From Ahaetulla prasina (Eukaryota > Chordata > Lepidosauria > Squamata > Colubridae), in assembly GCF_028640845.1 (NCBI RefSeq), contig NC_080542.1:18704283-18768282 (forward strand): a stretch of 64,000 nucleotides of DNA. The letters are read 5' to 3'. Below, in pieces: positions 10,583 to 20,389 of this stretch. Both the position numbers and the translations under genes were made by a program. The first letter of the stretch is position 1; each line of letters starts with the position of its first letter. The notes under the pieces were generated by a model, which was not told the origin of the DNA, searched no databases, and saw only the letters and a program-made list of their open reading frames with translations.

Positions 10583-10778
10583 CAGCAGCCCCCAATCTTT
10601 GGGGCACCAGGAACTGGTTCGTGGAGAGTTTTTTCCATGCACCAGTGGGGGCAAGGTTTCATTTGCTGCTTGCATCCCACAGACGCAAGCAGCAGCCCCT
10701 TAACTTGTCTGCGTGGATCCAGTTTCTGGTACCCCACGGACCAGTTCTAGCCCATGGAAAAGGTGTTGGGTACCCCTG
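10583..10778. mobile_element. hAT-like MITE
   Basis: The right end GTTGGGTACCCCTG inverts to CAGGGGTACCCAAC, and the left end is the diverged CAGCCCCCAATC. ACCAGGAACTGG and ACGGACCAGTTC are internal complementary phrases. No clear target duplication is left. Confidence 0.5.
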
Positions 10779-10790
10779 CCCTAGCTGAAA

Positions 10791-11015
10791 AGAGCTGTGG
10801 TGGTGAAATGCAGTACTGCAGACTAACTCTGCTCCCATTGCCAGGAGTTTGATTCCTTTGATCCTGTCCGGTTCAAGATTGACTCAGCCTTCCATCTTTC
10901 CAAGGTTGGTAAAATGAGGACCCAGATGGTTGGGGGCAAGAGGCTGACTCTATAAATAAAACAGAGAATGTTGTAAAGCACTGTGAAGCGGTATAAGTCT
11001 AAGCGCTATTGCTAC
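10791..11015 (+). mobile_element. tRNA-derived SINE
   Basis: It starts AGAGCTGTGGTGGTGAAATG (A-box region), continues with GTTCAAGATTGACTCAGCC and AAAATGAGGACCCAGAT, and ends with the family tail AAGTCTAAGCGCTATTGCTA. It is the same family as 14003-14232, 26951-27172 and 48187-48435. Confidence 0.75.
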
Positions 11016-11315
11016 CATGAGCAAGGGTCTGGGCATGTCAGTGGGGCAGAGAGAAGGTGTGAAGGTGTGGAAACCTATCCAGCCAGCTTCCCTATTAATT
11101 TACTACGGAAGGTTACAACTGGTGGTGAGCATGCTGATGAACTGCTACAACTCATAAGCACGAACCAGTTGTCCAATACCTAGAACAAAGTCATGGAATC
11201 AGAGTTGCTGGGCCAGCCAGAACTCCAAAGACCAACCATAACCATCATTTCTTCAGAACTGTAGTGTAACTTCAGTTTACTGAATGAATAGTCTTGGGTC
11301 AAGGACTAACTGTAG

Positions 11316-11390
11316 TGCAAGGGTCCCCCACCCCCATCCATGGACTGGCATCAGGCCATGCAAACTCTGTGGAACTAGTCCCTCTTTAAA
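11316..11390. repeat. hAT terminal fragment
   Basis: CAAGGGTCCCCCACCCCCAT followed by CCATGGACTGGCATCAGGCC resembles a single hAT end of the CAGGGGTCCCCAACC type; the partner end is absent. Confidence 0.45.
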
Positions 11391-11538
11391 ATTAAATTTA
11401 CTGTCCACTTTGAGACCTCTTTTCTTTTTCCCCAACAGAAAAGCCAGAGGTGTGCAAGCCACTTGTGAGCAAAGATATGTGCTTGGTGAGATGGGATGTG
11501 CAATTGAAGGATATGTGGGGAGGGGAGTATCAGCAATA

Positions 11539-11928
11539 CAGGTAGTCCTCTGCTGACAACCACAATTGAGCCCAAATCGCCTGCTGCTCAGCGAGACAGT
11601 TGTTAAGTGAGTTGCGCCCTAATTTTGCAATCCTTTTTGTGCCACAGTTGTTAAGCTGCAATTGTTAAATGAACCATGCAGTTGTTAAGTCAACTGGCTT
11701 CCCCTGTTGATTACAATTGTCAGAAACCAGCTGAGGAGGTTATAAATGGGGATCACGTGACCTTGGGGCAGTGCAATGTCATAAATATGTGCCAGTTGCT
11801 GAGGGCCCAAATTTTGATCACATTACCACGGGGATACTACAATGGCCATAAGTGTGAAAAAATGGTTGTAAGTCGCTTTTGCAGGAGTGGCTGTAATTGC
11901 AAACAGTCATTAAATGATCGGTTGTAGC
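11539..11928. mobile_element. MITE family A copy
   Basis: The left end CAGGTAGTCCTCTGCTGAC follows TA. Internal GTTGTTAAGTGAGTTG and GGGGATACTACAATGGCC phrases are well kept. The right end fades after GGTTGTAGC. Confidence 0.65.
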
Positions 11929-11992
11929 AATAAAGGGGAATATTTCTAGCTCAGGGTTGAAATGAGAGGCCCGTGGTACTCTCTGAGCTTGC

Positions 11993-12367
11993 TGTCAGCT
12001 CTGGAGGCCATCTTTTACTTTCGATCTTCAAGGCTGCAAAACTTAATCCTGTGGGAAACTGGGAGGGGGGTTTGCATGGAGGAGTAGAGATATATAGCCA
12101 TAACAACATTCTTGTCTCTGGGAGTCAAGGACAACTCAGGCTGCATCTGGAGTGGGCTGACTGGGAGGCATCTCCAATTGGGACGGCCATGTGATGGACA
12201 TGTGGGTTCAGAGGAAGGGACTTTGGCTTTCTTTTGGGTGGGGAAAACCCAAATCTGAAAGCTTCCCAGATGTGCCAATATGGCATCTCTCTAATAAAAA
12301 TGGAACTTGGAGGAACTTCTAGCCTCGAAGCCTTCTTTCATTGGGGGTGTTACTTGGAACCCTGACA
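11993..12367 (+). mobile_element. solo LTR, 375 bp
   Basis: It runs from TGTCAGCTCTGGAGG to GGAACCCTGACA, with TG...CA ends. The 5-bp duplication CTTGC occurs at 11988-11992 and again at 12368-12372. A sister copy at 19752-20126 has the same length. The pre-insertion sequence is preserved in a paralogous repeat at about 17940-18030, which runs straight through the site. No internal retroviral or Gypsy region remains. An AATAAA-like string occurs near 12293. Confidence 0.85.
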
Positions 12368-12372
12368 CTTGC

Positions 12373-12650
12373 TTGTTTTCTTGCAGATGTTTCATTACCC
12401 AACTAGGTAACATCAATAGTGCTAGGAAAGAGTGGTGTTTGCTGTCAGCTTATATTCTGGTGACTTGCCTTGTCTGTGTGCGTGGGTGGGGGTGGTCTTG
12501 GAGATTCTTTGGTTGGGCTATTTATTGATGGCTCTTTGGCAGTTTGTTGACCAAGAAACTGCCAAAGAGCCATCAGTAAATACCCCAATCTAAGAGATTC
12601 TGCAAGAAAACAAGGAAGCTCAGAGAACACCAAGAAACCCCCCACACACA
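12373..12650. repeat. Penelope-like repeat remnant with hairpin
   Basis: TTTTCTTGCAGATGTTTCATTACCC is shared (in part) with 17989-18060, and the right side carries the complementary phrase CTGCAAGAAAACAAGGAAGC. The whole is loosely palindromic. Assignment to a Penelope-type family is by resemblance only. Confidence 0.45.
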
Positions 12651-12860
12651 CACACTAATTGGTTGTAGGTTAAGGACTTCCCGTAGCAACGATCTATCTC
12701 TGCCCCCTCTCTGGAATGTGCTGCCTCTTCTATGAGAACCTGCAGTGGTACTACCCCTCCCCACATCCTCCATCCCTGCACATTCCATCACACTTGTTTT
12801 TCAATGGGTGTAGTCTCCAAAGTAGGAAGATGTGGCCTCAGATTTTAAGCTTCGTTATTA

Positions 12861-13212
12861 GTGTCAGCTTTGAAAGCCATACTAAGCCAGAGGCTTCCGT
12901 GCTGCCACTTTCTCCTGTGTGGGAAAGTAGGAGGGGGGATTTGGTAGAGGGGGCAATTAGACATAATAACATTCTTCCTGCTGGTCAAGGCCAGGCCAGT
13001 CCTGCATCTGGAGAAGGAGTGGCCGGAGTGATGTCTCGAGATGGGACGGTTGGCGATTGGAGCATGTGATCGGCAGAGGGGTGGGGGTGGGGTGATTTTG
13101 GAGTTTGTCTTACTGAGGAAAAACCCGGATCCCCAGATTGTGCCAGCTAGTAAAAGAACTTTGAAAGATGTTTGCTTCGGAGTCTTTTCTGCAGGAGGGG
13201 GTTTTCTGGAAT
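12861..13212 (+). mobile_element. diverged third LTR copy, 3' end lost
   Basis: TGTCAGCTTTGAAAGCC, ACATAATAACATTCTTCCTG, GATGTCTCGAGATGGGACGG and GGAAAAACCCGGAT follow the order of the 375-bp LTRs at much lower similarity. The closing CCTGACA and the target duplication are missing. Confidence 0.55.
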
Positions 13213-13445
13213 GCTGAAAATTAGCATTTTAAAAGGTGATACTACCACTTCTAATATCCAAATCTGGCCCTCTTTTTTATCTCTAAGAAACATGATTCCT
13301 CCTTTATTAGCCAGGGCCATTTCTTATGTGTGAGACTTGGCTTTTTCAGCAACTGCAGAAAGAGCTATTGTCCTGAATAATAAAAGATTTAGCTCCACTT
13401 CATAATAGCAGAGTTGGAAAGGACCTTGTAGGTCATCTAGTCCAA

Positions 13446-13446
13446 C

Positions 13447-13530
<84 letters not shown>
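13446..13530. repeat. compound (TC)n(CA)n microsatellite
   Basis: About 13 TC units are followed by about 29 CA units, inside the CR1 fragment. Confidence 0.95.
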
Positions 13531-13534
<4 letters not shown>

Positions 13535-13549
13535 CAGGAGACCCTACAC

Positions 13550-13745
13550 CAGTGGTTCCCAACCTTTTCTTGTTTGAGGCACAACCTTTTCTTGTTTGAG
13601 GCACCCTTGGAAAGCCTTTCAAAAGTTCCCGGCACCCTTATAAGGAAATAGATATTTAAAATCTCCGTAGCTCAAAAGTTCCCGGCACCCTCAAAAGATC
13701 TCACGGCACCCCTTAGTGCCGCGGCACACTGGTTGGGAACCACTG
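13550..13745. mobile_element. hAT MITE, 196 bp, with perfect target duplication
   Basis: Terminal repeats CAGTGGTTCCCAACC and GGTTGGGAACCACTG are exact inverse complements. CCCTACAC flanks the element on both sides (13542-13549 and 13746-13753). The interior has a duplicated phrase, AAAAGTTCCCGGCACCCT. Confidence 0.9.
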
Positions 13746-14002
13746 CCCTACACCATTCCCGACAGATGGCAGTCCAGCCTCTTTGTGAAAGCTTCCAGTG
13801 CTGAAGCTCCCACAACTTCTGAATACACTTGCAATGTGCAAAAAAGACGCAAACCTAACTGGGAAAGAGTATCATCATAAGCCATACACCGGTCATTTGT
13901 GGAATGTTACGTAAAAATCTATTTTTTTTTCTATTGTTCAAACTTCAAAAATGATCAATGTATTTTAACCGATCATTTATTTACGAAATAAATGATCGAA
14001 GA

Positions 14003-14232
14003 GCTGGGGTGGTGCTGTGGTTAGAATGCAGTACTGCAGCCTACTTCCGCTAACTGCCCGATCGAATCTCACCAGGCTCAAGGTTGACTCAGCCTTCCAT
14101 CCTTCCAAGGTGGGTAAAATGAGGACCCAGATTGTTGGGGGCAACAGGCTGACTCTGTAAACCGCTTTAGAGAAGGCTGTAAAAAGTACTGTGAGGTATA
14201 TAAGTCTAAGTGCCACTGCTATTGCTATTTAC
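14003..14232 (+). mobile_element. tRNA-derived SINE
   Basis: GGGGTGGTGCTGTGGTTAGA, GCTCAAGGTTGACTCAGCC, AAAATGAGGACCCAGAT and TGCTATTGCTATTT follow the family order. The B-box area is intact but no tRNA cloverleaf can be folded, so this is a SINE and not a tRNA gene. Confidence 0.78.
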
Positions 14233-15024
14233 AGTACTGAAAAGTTAAAAAGTCTTGAATCAGCCTCTTTTTAACAGCCTTCTGATCTTGAATCCAAGAG
14301 ACCCATCTCTACTCAAAAAATGCAATGTTTTCTTAAAGGCAATAAATCACTGACAGGTGTGAATATCTGGCTCTGGAGTCAATCAACATTTAAAAGCCTT
14401 GGGAATTTAGCACCTCTGCCTGGCCAGGAAGATCTTTCCTGATGAGGGAGATAACAAGACAAAATATTTTCTAAGTTCCCAAGACTATAAAAGTATATCA
14501 TACCTGTATTTCCTGTTTCTCGGTGACCATAAAACTTATACATCACACTCTTGTGATCTCATATCAATGGGTTCCAAATTGTTTTTGGAATAATAAATCT
14601 TTTTTCCAAAAGCAGCATCTTGATTGCTTCCCAGCTGGGTGGGGGGGGGGGGAAACCAGGGAAATTCTCCCAACACATTATATCATTTGTTTCTGTACCC
14701 TACAAAAAGATTTCCCCCCCCCCAATTAATCATTTTTGTGTGTGTCAGCTGCCACTTTATGTGGTTCGCTGCTAGGCGGCGACAAAGTGCCATGAATTGT
14801 GGGGAGGGGGAATTGTTTGGAAAAAATGAAAATCCTGCCTTGTGGTCACCCAGCTGGAAGGGGGGAGCCGCATACCAAACTGCCCTTGGACTGAATGTTA
14901 TGAAAACATCTTGCCGGAACCTGATTGGTTACACTGGGATGAACAAAGAGACGAGAGTTAAGGGAAGGAAAAGTGGAACTTAGGAATTTTGGCCTGTGAT
15001 TTTCAGTTCTGGCTTTGCAATTAT
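14233..15024. other. unannotated intronic/promoter-upstream sequence
   Basis: Non-coding sequence with a 12-base G run near 14641 and a C run near 14716. No repeat ends or exons are recognised. Confidence 0.4.
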
Positions 15025-15025
15025 G

Positions 15026-15371
15026 TAGGTAGTCCTGGACTTAACAACAGTTTGTTTAGTGACCATTCAAAGTTAACAATGGCATTGAAAAAAGTGGCAT
15101 ATGGCCATTTTTCACAATGTGATTTATATTCAGATGCTTGGCAACTGGTTCATATTTATGATGGTTGGAGTGGCCTGGGATCATGTGATCACCTTTTGCA
15201 TTCTGACAAGCAAAGTCAAGGGGGAAGTCAAGGGGGAACAGTAGCAGTGGTTCACTTAACAAACAGGGCAAAAAAGTCATAAAATGGGGCAAAACTCACT
15301 TAACAAATTTCTCACTTAACAACATAAAATCTGAGCTCAATTGTGGTCTTAAGTCGAGGACTACTTGTACC
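15026..15371. mobile_element. MITE family A copy, both ends present
   Basis: It runs from GTAGGTAGTCCTGGACTTAA to CTTAAGTCGAGGACTACTTG, an inverted pair, with TA on the right flank. Internal order is inverted relative to the copy at 25521-25906. Confidence 0.7.
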
Positions 15372-15544
15372 ATAATACACTCTAATAAACTATATCTTTC
15401 TCAATAAACTGAGCCAAGGATCGTGTCATACCATGAAATCTTTGCCTGGGAATACTCAGATCTAGCTTTACTTCCGCTGCAACCACTTAACTTTAGTAAA
15501 ACGGAGCCTAATGGAGTCAAGAATCTTTCTTTCCTAAATGTCTA

Positions 15545-15628
15545 AAAGTCTGACATTAAGTTAGATCTGAGAATTCCCATGTAACCTTTACACGGGAATT
15601 CTTAGATCTAACTTTAATGTCAGACTTT
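15545..15628. repeat. 34-bp-arm inverted repeat (hairpin)
   Basis: The left arm 15545-15578 (AAAGTCTGACATTAAGTTAG onward) pairs with the right arm 15594-15628 (ending CTTTAATGTCAGACTTT) with two or three mismatches around a 15-base loop. It is not part of a repeat family I recognise, although a related phrase occurs at about 15455-15475. Confidence 0.8.
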
Positions 15629-16349
15629 CTCCGGCCTTTCTCCCTTAACCAGTTATCAGTGTCCAACAGCATTCCTTTTCAATGTTTTGGGGACAGCTCT
15701 GATGTTAGACGCCACTTGTTATAGTTTCCCATTCTATTCCCAAGCTGTGTCCCAGGTAACCGGCTTATTCCAGTTTTACACCTCTGATCAACTTGACTCC
15801 CCCACCACACTCACACATGTCCATTTGTCCACTCATTCCCATTCCCGACCTTTGCTTCCCTCAAATTCCTCCCCCCTCCCTTTTTATGGCAGGATGCCAG
15901 CAAAGCGAAAGAAGCTGAAGATGGCAGACCTGACAGATCCTTTCTATTTAGAGGTTTAAGTTGTGGCAGGTCCGACATTTTGCTTTGCCCGCATTAATTC
16001 GTACTACCTGGTGGGCAAAGAAGCCCCTTTGCAAAGGTAAAAAAGTCTCTTTCTCAAATTCAGAGATCAAGTTCTTACCAGCTCCACACCGGGGTGGCCA
16101 AATTTGAAGGCAACAAAGGAACCGGACCAAAAACAACAACAAAAAAATGGGTGAGCTCCAGAGAAAAATTAAATTTAGTAGCGGATGAGAAAATCCACAT
16201 GACTCCAACATCGGAAATCCCGACCTTAGCAACTGCTTTCACGGGAAAAGCAAAAGAGTCCCAAGTTCAGATACACAGAGAAACGCATACACGCGCAAAA
16301 CACACACACATATATATATACCCTTAGCGTAATCTCAACCAATCAATCA

Positions 16350-16470
16350 ATATCAGAATAGACCTGGAAGGGACCTTGGAGGTCTTCTAGTCCAACCCCC
16401 TGCTCGACCAGGAGACCTTACAACGTTTCAGACAAGCGGGGCTGTCCAGTCTCTTCTTTTATAAAAATTA
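16350..16470 (-). mobile_element. CR1 LINE 3' end fragment
   Basis: The plus strand reads GGGACCTTGGAGGTCTTCTA then GTCCAACCCCCTGCTCGACC, the inverted CR1 terminus, abutting the CpG island. Confidence 0.65.
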
Positions 16471-16976
16471 AAAAAAAACCTCCAGTGATGAAGGATCTCA
16501 AAGGTCAGTTTCCCCGTATTGCCCCACCACCACCACTCCGCGACAATAACGGGGGAGACGGGAAAGTAGGAAGGGGCTGGATTCCCGATCCAATTTGACG
16601 GGGGAAAGGGGCGAAGAGGGCGCAACGCCGTGCGCTACACAGACGGGCGGAAAAGCGGGCAGGGAACGAAATTGAGCAGGCGCCGTCGTTTCTTCTCCAT
16701 TGGAGGAAAGGCGAGGCGGCGGGAAAGGCGTCCCGGTTCCTCATTTTACACCACCACCCACCACCACCCCGGATTCCCGGGAAGGGAATCGCGGCTGGAC
16801 GGGTCGCAAGCTTGGGGTTCATCGGCGGCCACGGGAGCCTTTGGCAGGGATGCCCCTTTTCGCTCCCGGGGAATTGATTCCCTTTTTTTGCAGCAGGCTC
16901 GCGCGCGCTGGTGGGGCTGGCTGGGAATGAGGTTGCAGTTGCCCTGGGAGATGGGGGGGGGACCGGAGTTACTCAC

Positions 16977-17110
16977 CTGCCCTCCGCCTCGGAAGACGGG
17001 AGACACTTCGGGAGCCTCTGGTTCATTGCCCGAGCGCTGTCTTCTTTGACTGCGTCTGGAAGAGTGGTGGCGGTGGGGGAGCCCGCAGGAAGGGAACTCC
17101 CCCATCCCAG
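16977..17110 (-). other. probable untranslated first exon of the zinc-finger gene
   Basis: On the minus strand GGAGGGCAG|GTGAGTAAC is a near-consensus donor ending an exon at 16977. The upstream boundary (transcription start) is not determinable by eye; 17110 is a nominal limit within the island. A weaker minus-strand donor, GAGCTG|GTAAGAAC, occurs at about 16080 and could end an alternative leader exon. Confidence 0.5.
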
Positions 17111-17177
17111 GAAATGCGCAATGGCCCCCCTCCGGATAAGACGCCGCCTTCCCTCCCCTTCCGTCCTTCTGCACGTG

Positions 17178-17222
17178 GGAACGGGGGGGCGTGGGGTGGG
17201 GGTGGGAGGAGAGGAAGGGAGG
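17178..17222 (+). promoter_or_regulatory. G-quadruplex-prone tract
   Basis: Successive runs of seven, four, five, three, three and four G separated by one to several bases lie at the edge of the CpG island. G4 formation is inferred from the motif only. Confidence 0.5.
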
Positions 17223-17584
17223 GGAATATTAGGACTTAACTATTCCTGCGCTGTTTTGCTTTGCGAAATCGGAGCCGAATCCGCCAAGAGTCCTTTTTTT
17301 TCCCTGCAAACCAACCCCCACCAGCAGCAGCAGCCCATCGCTTCGCAGTTTTTGAGCGCTTCCTAAAATTGCAGCTCCAAGAATGGAGTTTCTTGGACCT
17401 GCAATTCAACCGAGAGGATTCATTTGGTCGGTTGCAAAAGTAATTTCTCAGAAATCAAGGACGAGCGCATGCACACAAACGCACACAGTCAAGTTCTCGT
17501 TTTCTCTCTCTGTCTGTCTGTCATCTGTCTCTCTCTTGTCTAGTGCAAGGCAATCCATAGATGGCATCCTCAGCCTTAGAAGAC

Positions 17585-18140
17585 TGAGAAGTTGGTTGTT
17601 CCAAACAGGGTGATGGTTGTCCCAAAGGTTCTTTTTTTCTTTGAAGACGTTTCGCTTCTCATCCCAGAAGCTTCTTCAGCTCTGACTGGATGGTGGGGAA
17701 TGGAAGGATTTATATTCCTTGCAGACAGCTGGACATTTGCATTCTTTTTAGGGAGTTGTTGCTGAGGCCACTTGAGGGTTGTCTGTGTCCTTAATGGTCA
17801 CCTGAGTGGTGCAGATGAGGTGTGGAGCCTTCTTGGAACTGTTGAAGTCACTGTGTTGTGGAGTTGTGCTTTCTGCAGGATATTTTCTGCCCTGTGGCCC
17901 ATTGTTTAAGGAGTGCTTTGCCATTACATTGTACTGATAAGGAGAATATTAGTAGCTCAGGGTTGACATGAGGGGTCCTTGGTGCTCTCTGAGCTTGGTT
18001 GTTTTCTTGCAGAGGTTTCATTACCCACCGAGGTAAGGTAACATCAGTGCTGGGCATCAGTGATAAATTTACTTAGTTGGGTAATGAAAAATCTGCAAGA
18101 AAACAAACAAGTTCAGAGACCTCCAAGAACCTTATAGTCT
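17585..18140. mobile_element. Penelope-like retroelement remnant
   Basis: GAAGACGTTTCGCTTCTCAT followed by CCAGAAGCTTCTTCAGCTCT is a phrase common in vertebrate Penelope-type elements. A second part, 17936-18120, matches both flanks of the solo LTR at 11993-12367 and is itself partly palindromic (GTTTTCTTGCAGAGGTTTC against its inverted counterpart). No GIY-YIG or RT frame survives. Confidence 0.5.
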
Positions 18141-18144
18141 AATT

Positions 18145-18267
18145 TAGGGGTCTCCAATCTTGGCAACTTTAAGCCTGACGGACTTCAACTCCCAGAATTT
18201 TGCTGGCTGAGGAATTCTGGGACTTGAAGTCCACCAGGCTTAAAGTTGCCAAGATTGGAGACCCCTG
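18145..18267. mobile_element. perfectly palindromic MITE (family C)
   Basis: The arm GGGGTCTCCAATCTTGGCAA extends over about 55 bases and is repeated inverted at the right end. Flanking 8-mers GTCTAATT (18137-18144) and GTCTAGTT (18268-18275) match at 7 of 8 positions. The core carries CTCCCAGAATT. Confidence 0.85.
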
Positions 18268-18292
18268 GTCTAGTTTGTTGAATGGAGTAGTT

Positions 18293-18768
18293 CCATGATG
18301 GCGAACCTATGGCACGCGTGCCCAAGATGGCATGCAGAGTCATCTTTCCAGGCACACGAGCTGTTGCCCAACTCACCTGCAACTGCGCGTGTGCCCCAGC
18401 TGGTGTTCGGGCCTCTAGTGCACATGCGTGCAATTCAGGGGACCCAGCTGGTCTTTGGAGCTCTCCTGTGCATGCGCAGATGATGCGATTGCGCACACAG
18501 TGCAAGGGAGGAGCCATACGAAACCTGCATGCATGCGCAAATGGTGCAATTGCATGCAAAGCGCACAGGGGAAGCCGCAAGAAAGCTGTGCACATGCAGA
18601 TAGTGTGGTTGCGCACACAGCGCACAGGGAGGTGGACGCAAAAGCCGTGTCCATGTTCAGATGGTGCGGTTGCACATGCAGCACACGAGAGGAGCTGCAC
18701 ATTAGCACAGATAGCATGCAAGCTCACACCTTTTCAGCACTCTGTGAGTAAAAGGTTTGCCACCACTG
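18293..18768. mobile_element. hAT MITE with CCATGATGGCGAACC end (family E)
   Basis: The left end CCATGATGGCGAACCTATGG faces the right end AAGGTTTGCCACCACTG. Flanks GAGTAGTT and AACTAGTT match at 6 of 8 positions. The interior is a series of diverged units of about 60 bases containing GCGCACA and TGCATGCGCA, rich in alternating purine-pyrimidine sequence. Confidence 0.75.
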
Positions 18769-18799
18769 AACTAGTTGAATGCTGTTTTCATAAGCTTTA

Positions 18800-19740
18800 G
18801 AGCTACAGTATATCCAGCCTGTTCGCATGCTAAAAGTGGTGTGTGTGTGTGTGTGAGTGAGTGAAGGAGTAAAGAAGGCTGAAGCAGTTGCAAATATTTC
18901 ACTACAGCCATTTCGCTTCTTTGAAACCAGGTTGTCCAGTGGGGAAGAAAACTGGCTGAACCCATGGAGGCATTTGATGTCTAGAAAAAATGCTTAGCTA
19001 CAATTTTTGTACCTCTGGTTTAAATGAACAGCATCGTACATCTTATATAGCTTCAGAACGCTTGTTGTGCATTCAGGAATGAAGAGCCTGTTTAAATTCT
19101 GGAGAAAACTGCTTTCTGCTAAATCAGGGTCTTCAGGTCTTATTTGGTCTTCAGGTCCAACTAGCTCAAAATTGCCTAAAGTAACTCTTATTTCTACGAC
19201 CTGATTTCTTCTGGTGAACTGAGCTGTGGTTATGGATTAACCTAGTTTTATGAATCCACATGAACCCAACTTTAGGCTAAGTTCGAACAATGTGGCAAAG
19301 TGAAAATGTTGCCTTCTTCCTGGAAGTTTTTCACTTCTTCAGTCTGAAATTTCTTGCTATCTTCCATCCGACTTCTAACCAGACATTTTCTTAGATTATC
19401 TTTTCAGAATCAGCCAATGTCATTTAGATAGTTGCCTTGAGGGGCACATGACACAGACTTCTTAACTAATGTACTTTGTATTTTAATTTGACTTATTTTT
19501 CTCTCTTTTAAAATGGAGATAAGGGTTTATAATTACAGACTGGAATGTAAGAAAACTTTTTATCTTGTTGCTGTATGAGTTGATTGATAGTATGTCAAAC
19601 CGCAGCGCATCCCTGACCTGCTCTCGAATTGCTATAGAAAAGGGAGATGGAAAAGCTAACCTTGCAGCTGCATCAAGGAGCTGGTATCTAAGTCAAAACA
19701 AGGCACATTCCAACTGATGACGCATATTGCGGGAAGGAGA
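18800..19740. other. intergenic sequence without recognised features
   Basis: Apart from a short (GT)n at 18839-18855 I see no exon, RNA gene or repeat end in this AT-rich stretch. Confidence 0.45.
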
Positions 19741-19751
19741 AACAGGGTCAG

Positions 19752-20126
19752 TGTCAGGCCTGGAAGCCATCTTTTTCGTTGGATCTTCAGGCCTGCCACG
19801 TTTACTGCTGTAGGAAACTGGGAGGGAGGAATTGTACAGCGCCATGGTGATATATAGTCATAATAACATTCCTTTATCAGAAAGTCAAGGACTACTTGCT
19901 CTGGAAGGCTAGAACTGGGAGACATCTCCAGTTTGGACGGCGCTTAGATTGGACCATGTGATGGAGATGTGGCAGGAACTTTCTTTTGGGTGGGGAAAAC
20001 CTGGAAGCTTTCACATTTGGGTTTTCCCAGGTGTGCCAATATGATATATCTAAGAAAATGGAACTTCGAGGAAACTCAAGCCTCCTGAGTTTTCTTTTGT
20101 TGGGGATGTTACTTGGAACCCTGACA
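19752..20126 (+). mobile_element. solo LTR, 375 bp
   Basis: It runs TGTCAGGCCTGGAAGCC to TTGGAACCCTGACA and is flanked by GTCAG at 19747-19751 and 20127-20131. Shared blocks with the copy at 11993 include GGGTGGGGAAAACC and GTGCCAATATG. Confidence 0.87.
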
Positions 20127-20253
20127 GTCAGAGGCAAAGCACAAATTAACTGAGGTCCCAGTTGGTTCCATCTGGTCCCTGCCGGCATGAAGCTCCTAAT
20201 AAATAACTGGATTTCTTTTGAAACTTGGCTTCAGACTCATGATTTAATTAGGG

Positions 20254-20370
20254 CAAGGGTGTCCAAATGTGGCAACTTTTAAGACTTGTGGATTTCAACT
20301 CCCGCTGGCTGAGGAAGTTTGAGAGTTGAAGTCCACAAGTCTTAAAAGTTGCCAAGTTTGGACACCCCTG
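20254..20370. mobile_element. palindromic MITE family C, perfect duplication
   Basis: AATTAGGG flanks it on both sides (20246-20253 and 20371-20378). The ends CAAGGGTGTCCAAATGTGGC and TTGGACACCCCTG are inverted. It lies just upstream of the Gypsy remnant. Confidence 0.87.
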
Positions 20371-20389
20371 AATTAGGGCACCTGTCGGA

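Larger units (their letters stand above)
13405..13825 (-). mobile_element. CR1 LINE 3' fragment, interrupted
   Basis: On the plus strand CAGAGTTGGAAAGGACCTTG and later GACAGATGGCAGTCCAGCC are the inverted CR1 3' end. It is split by a (TC)n(CA)n tract at 13446-13530 and by the hAT element at 13550-13745. Confidence 0.7.
16500..17230. promoter_or_regulatory. CpG island, probable promoter of the zinc-finger gene
   Basis: CpG dinucleotides are dense here and scarce on both sides. An inverted CCAAT box (CCATTGG) lies near 16698, and long G runs at 17184-17222 could form G-quadruplexes. A minus-strand splice donor at 16977 falls inside, pointing towards the SCAN exon about 8.7 kb away. A promoter role is inferred from these features. 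Confidence 0.7.

Noticed and set aside
15890..15959. Short basic peptide MPAKRKKLKMADLTDPFY after an AG, as a possible exon
   Set aside because: The frame ends in a stop without a donor and there is no match I recognise; not supported as a gene.
18293..18768. Tandem-like units suggesting a CRISPR or satellite array
   Set aside because: Units vary in length and sequence, lie inside hAT ends, and the genome is vertebrate.
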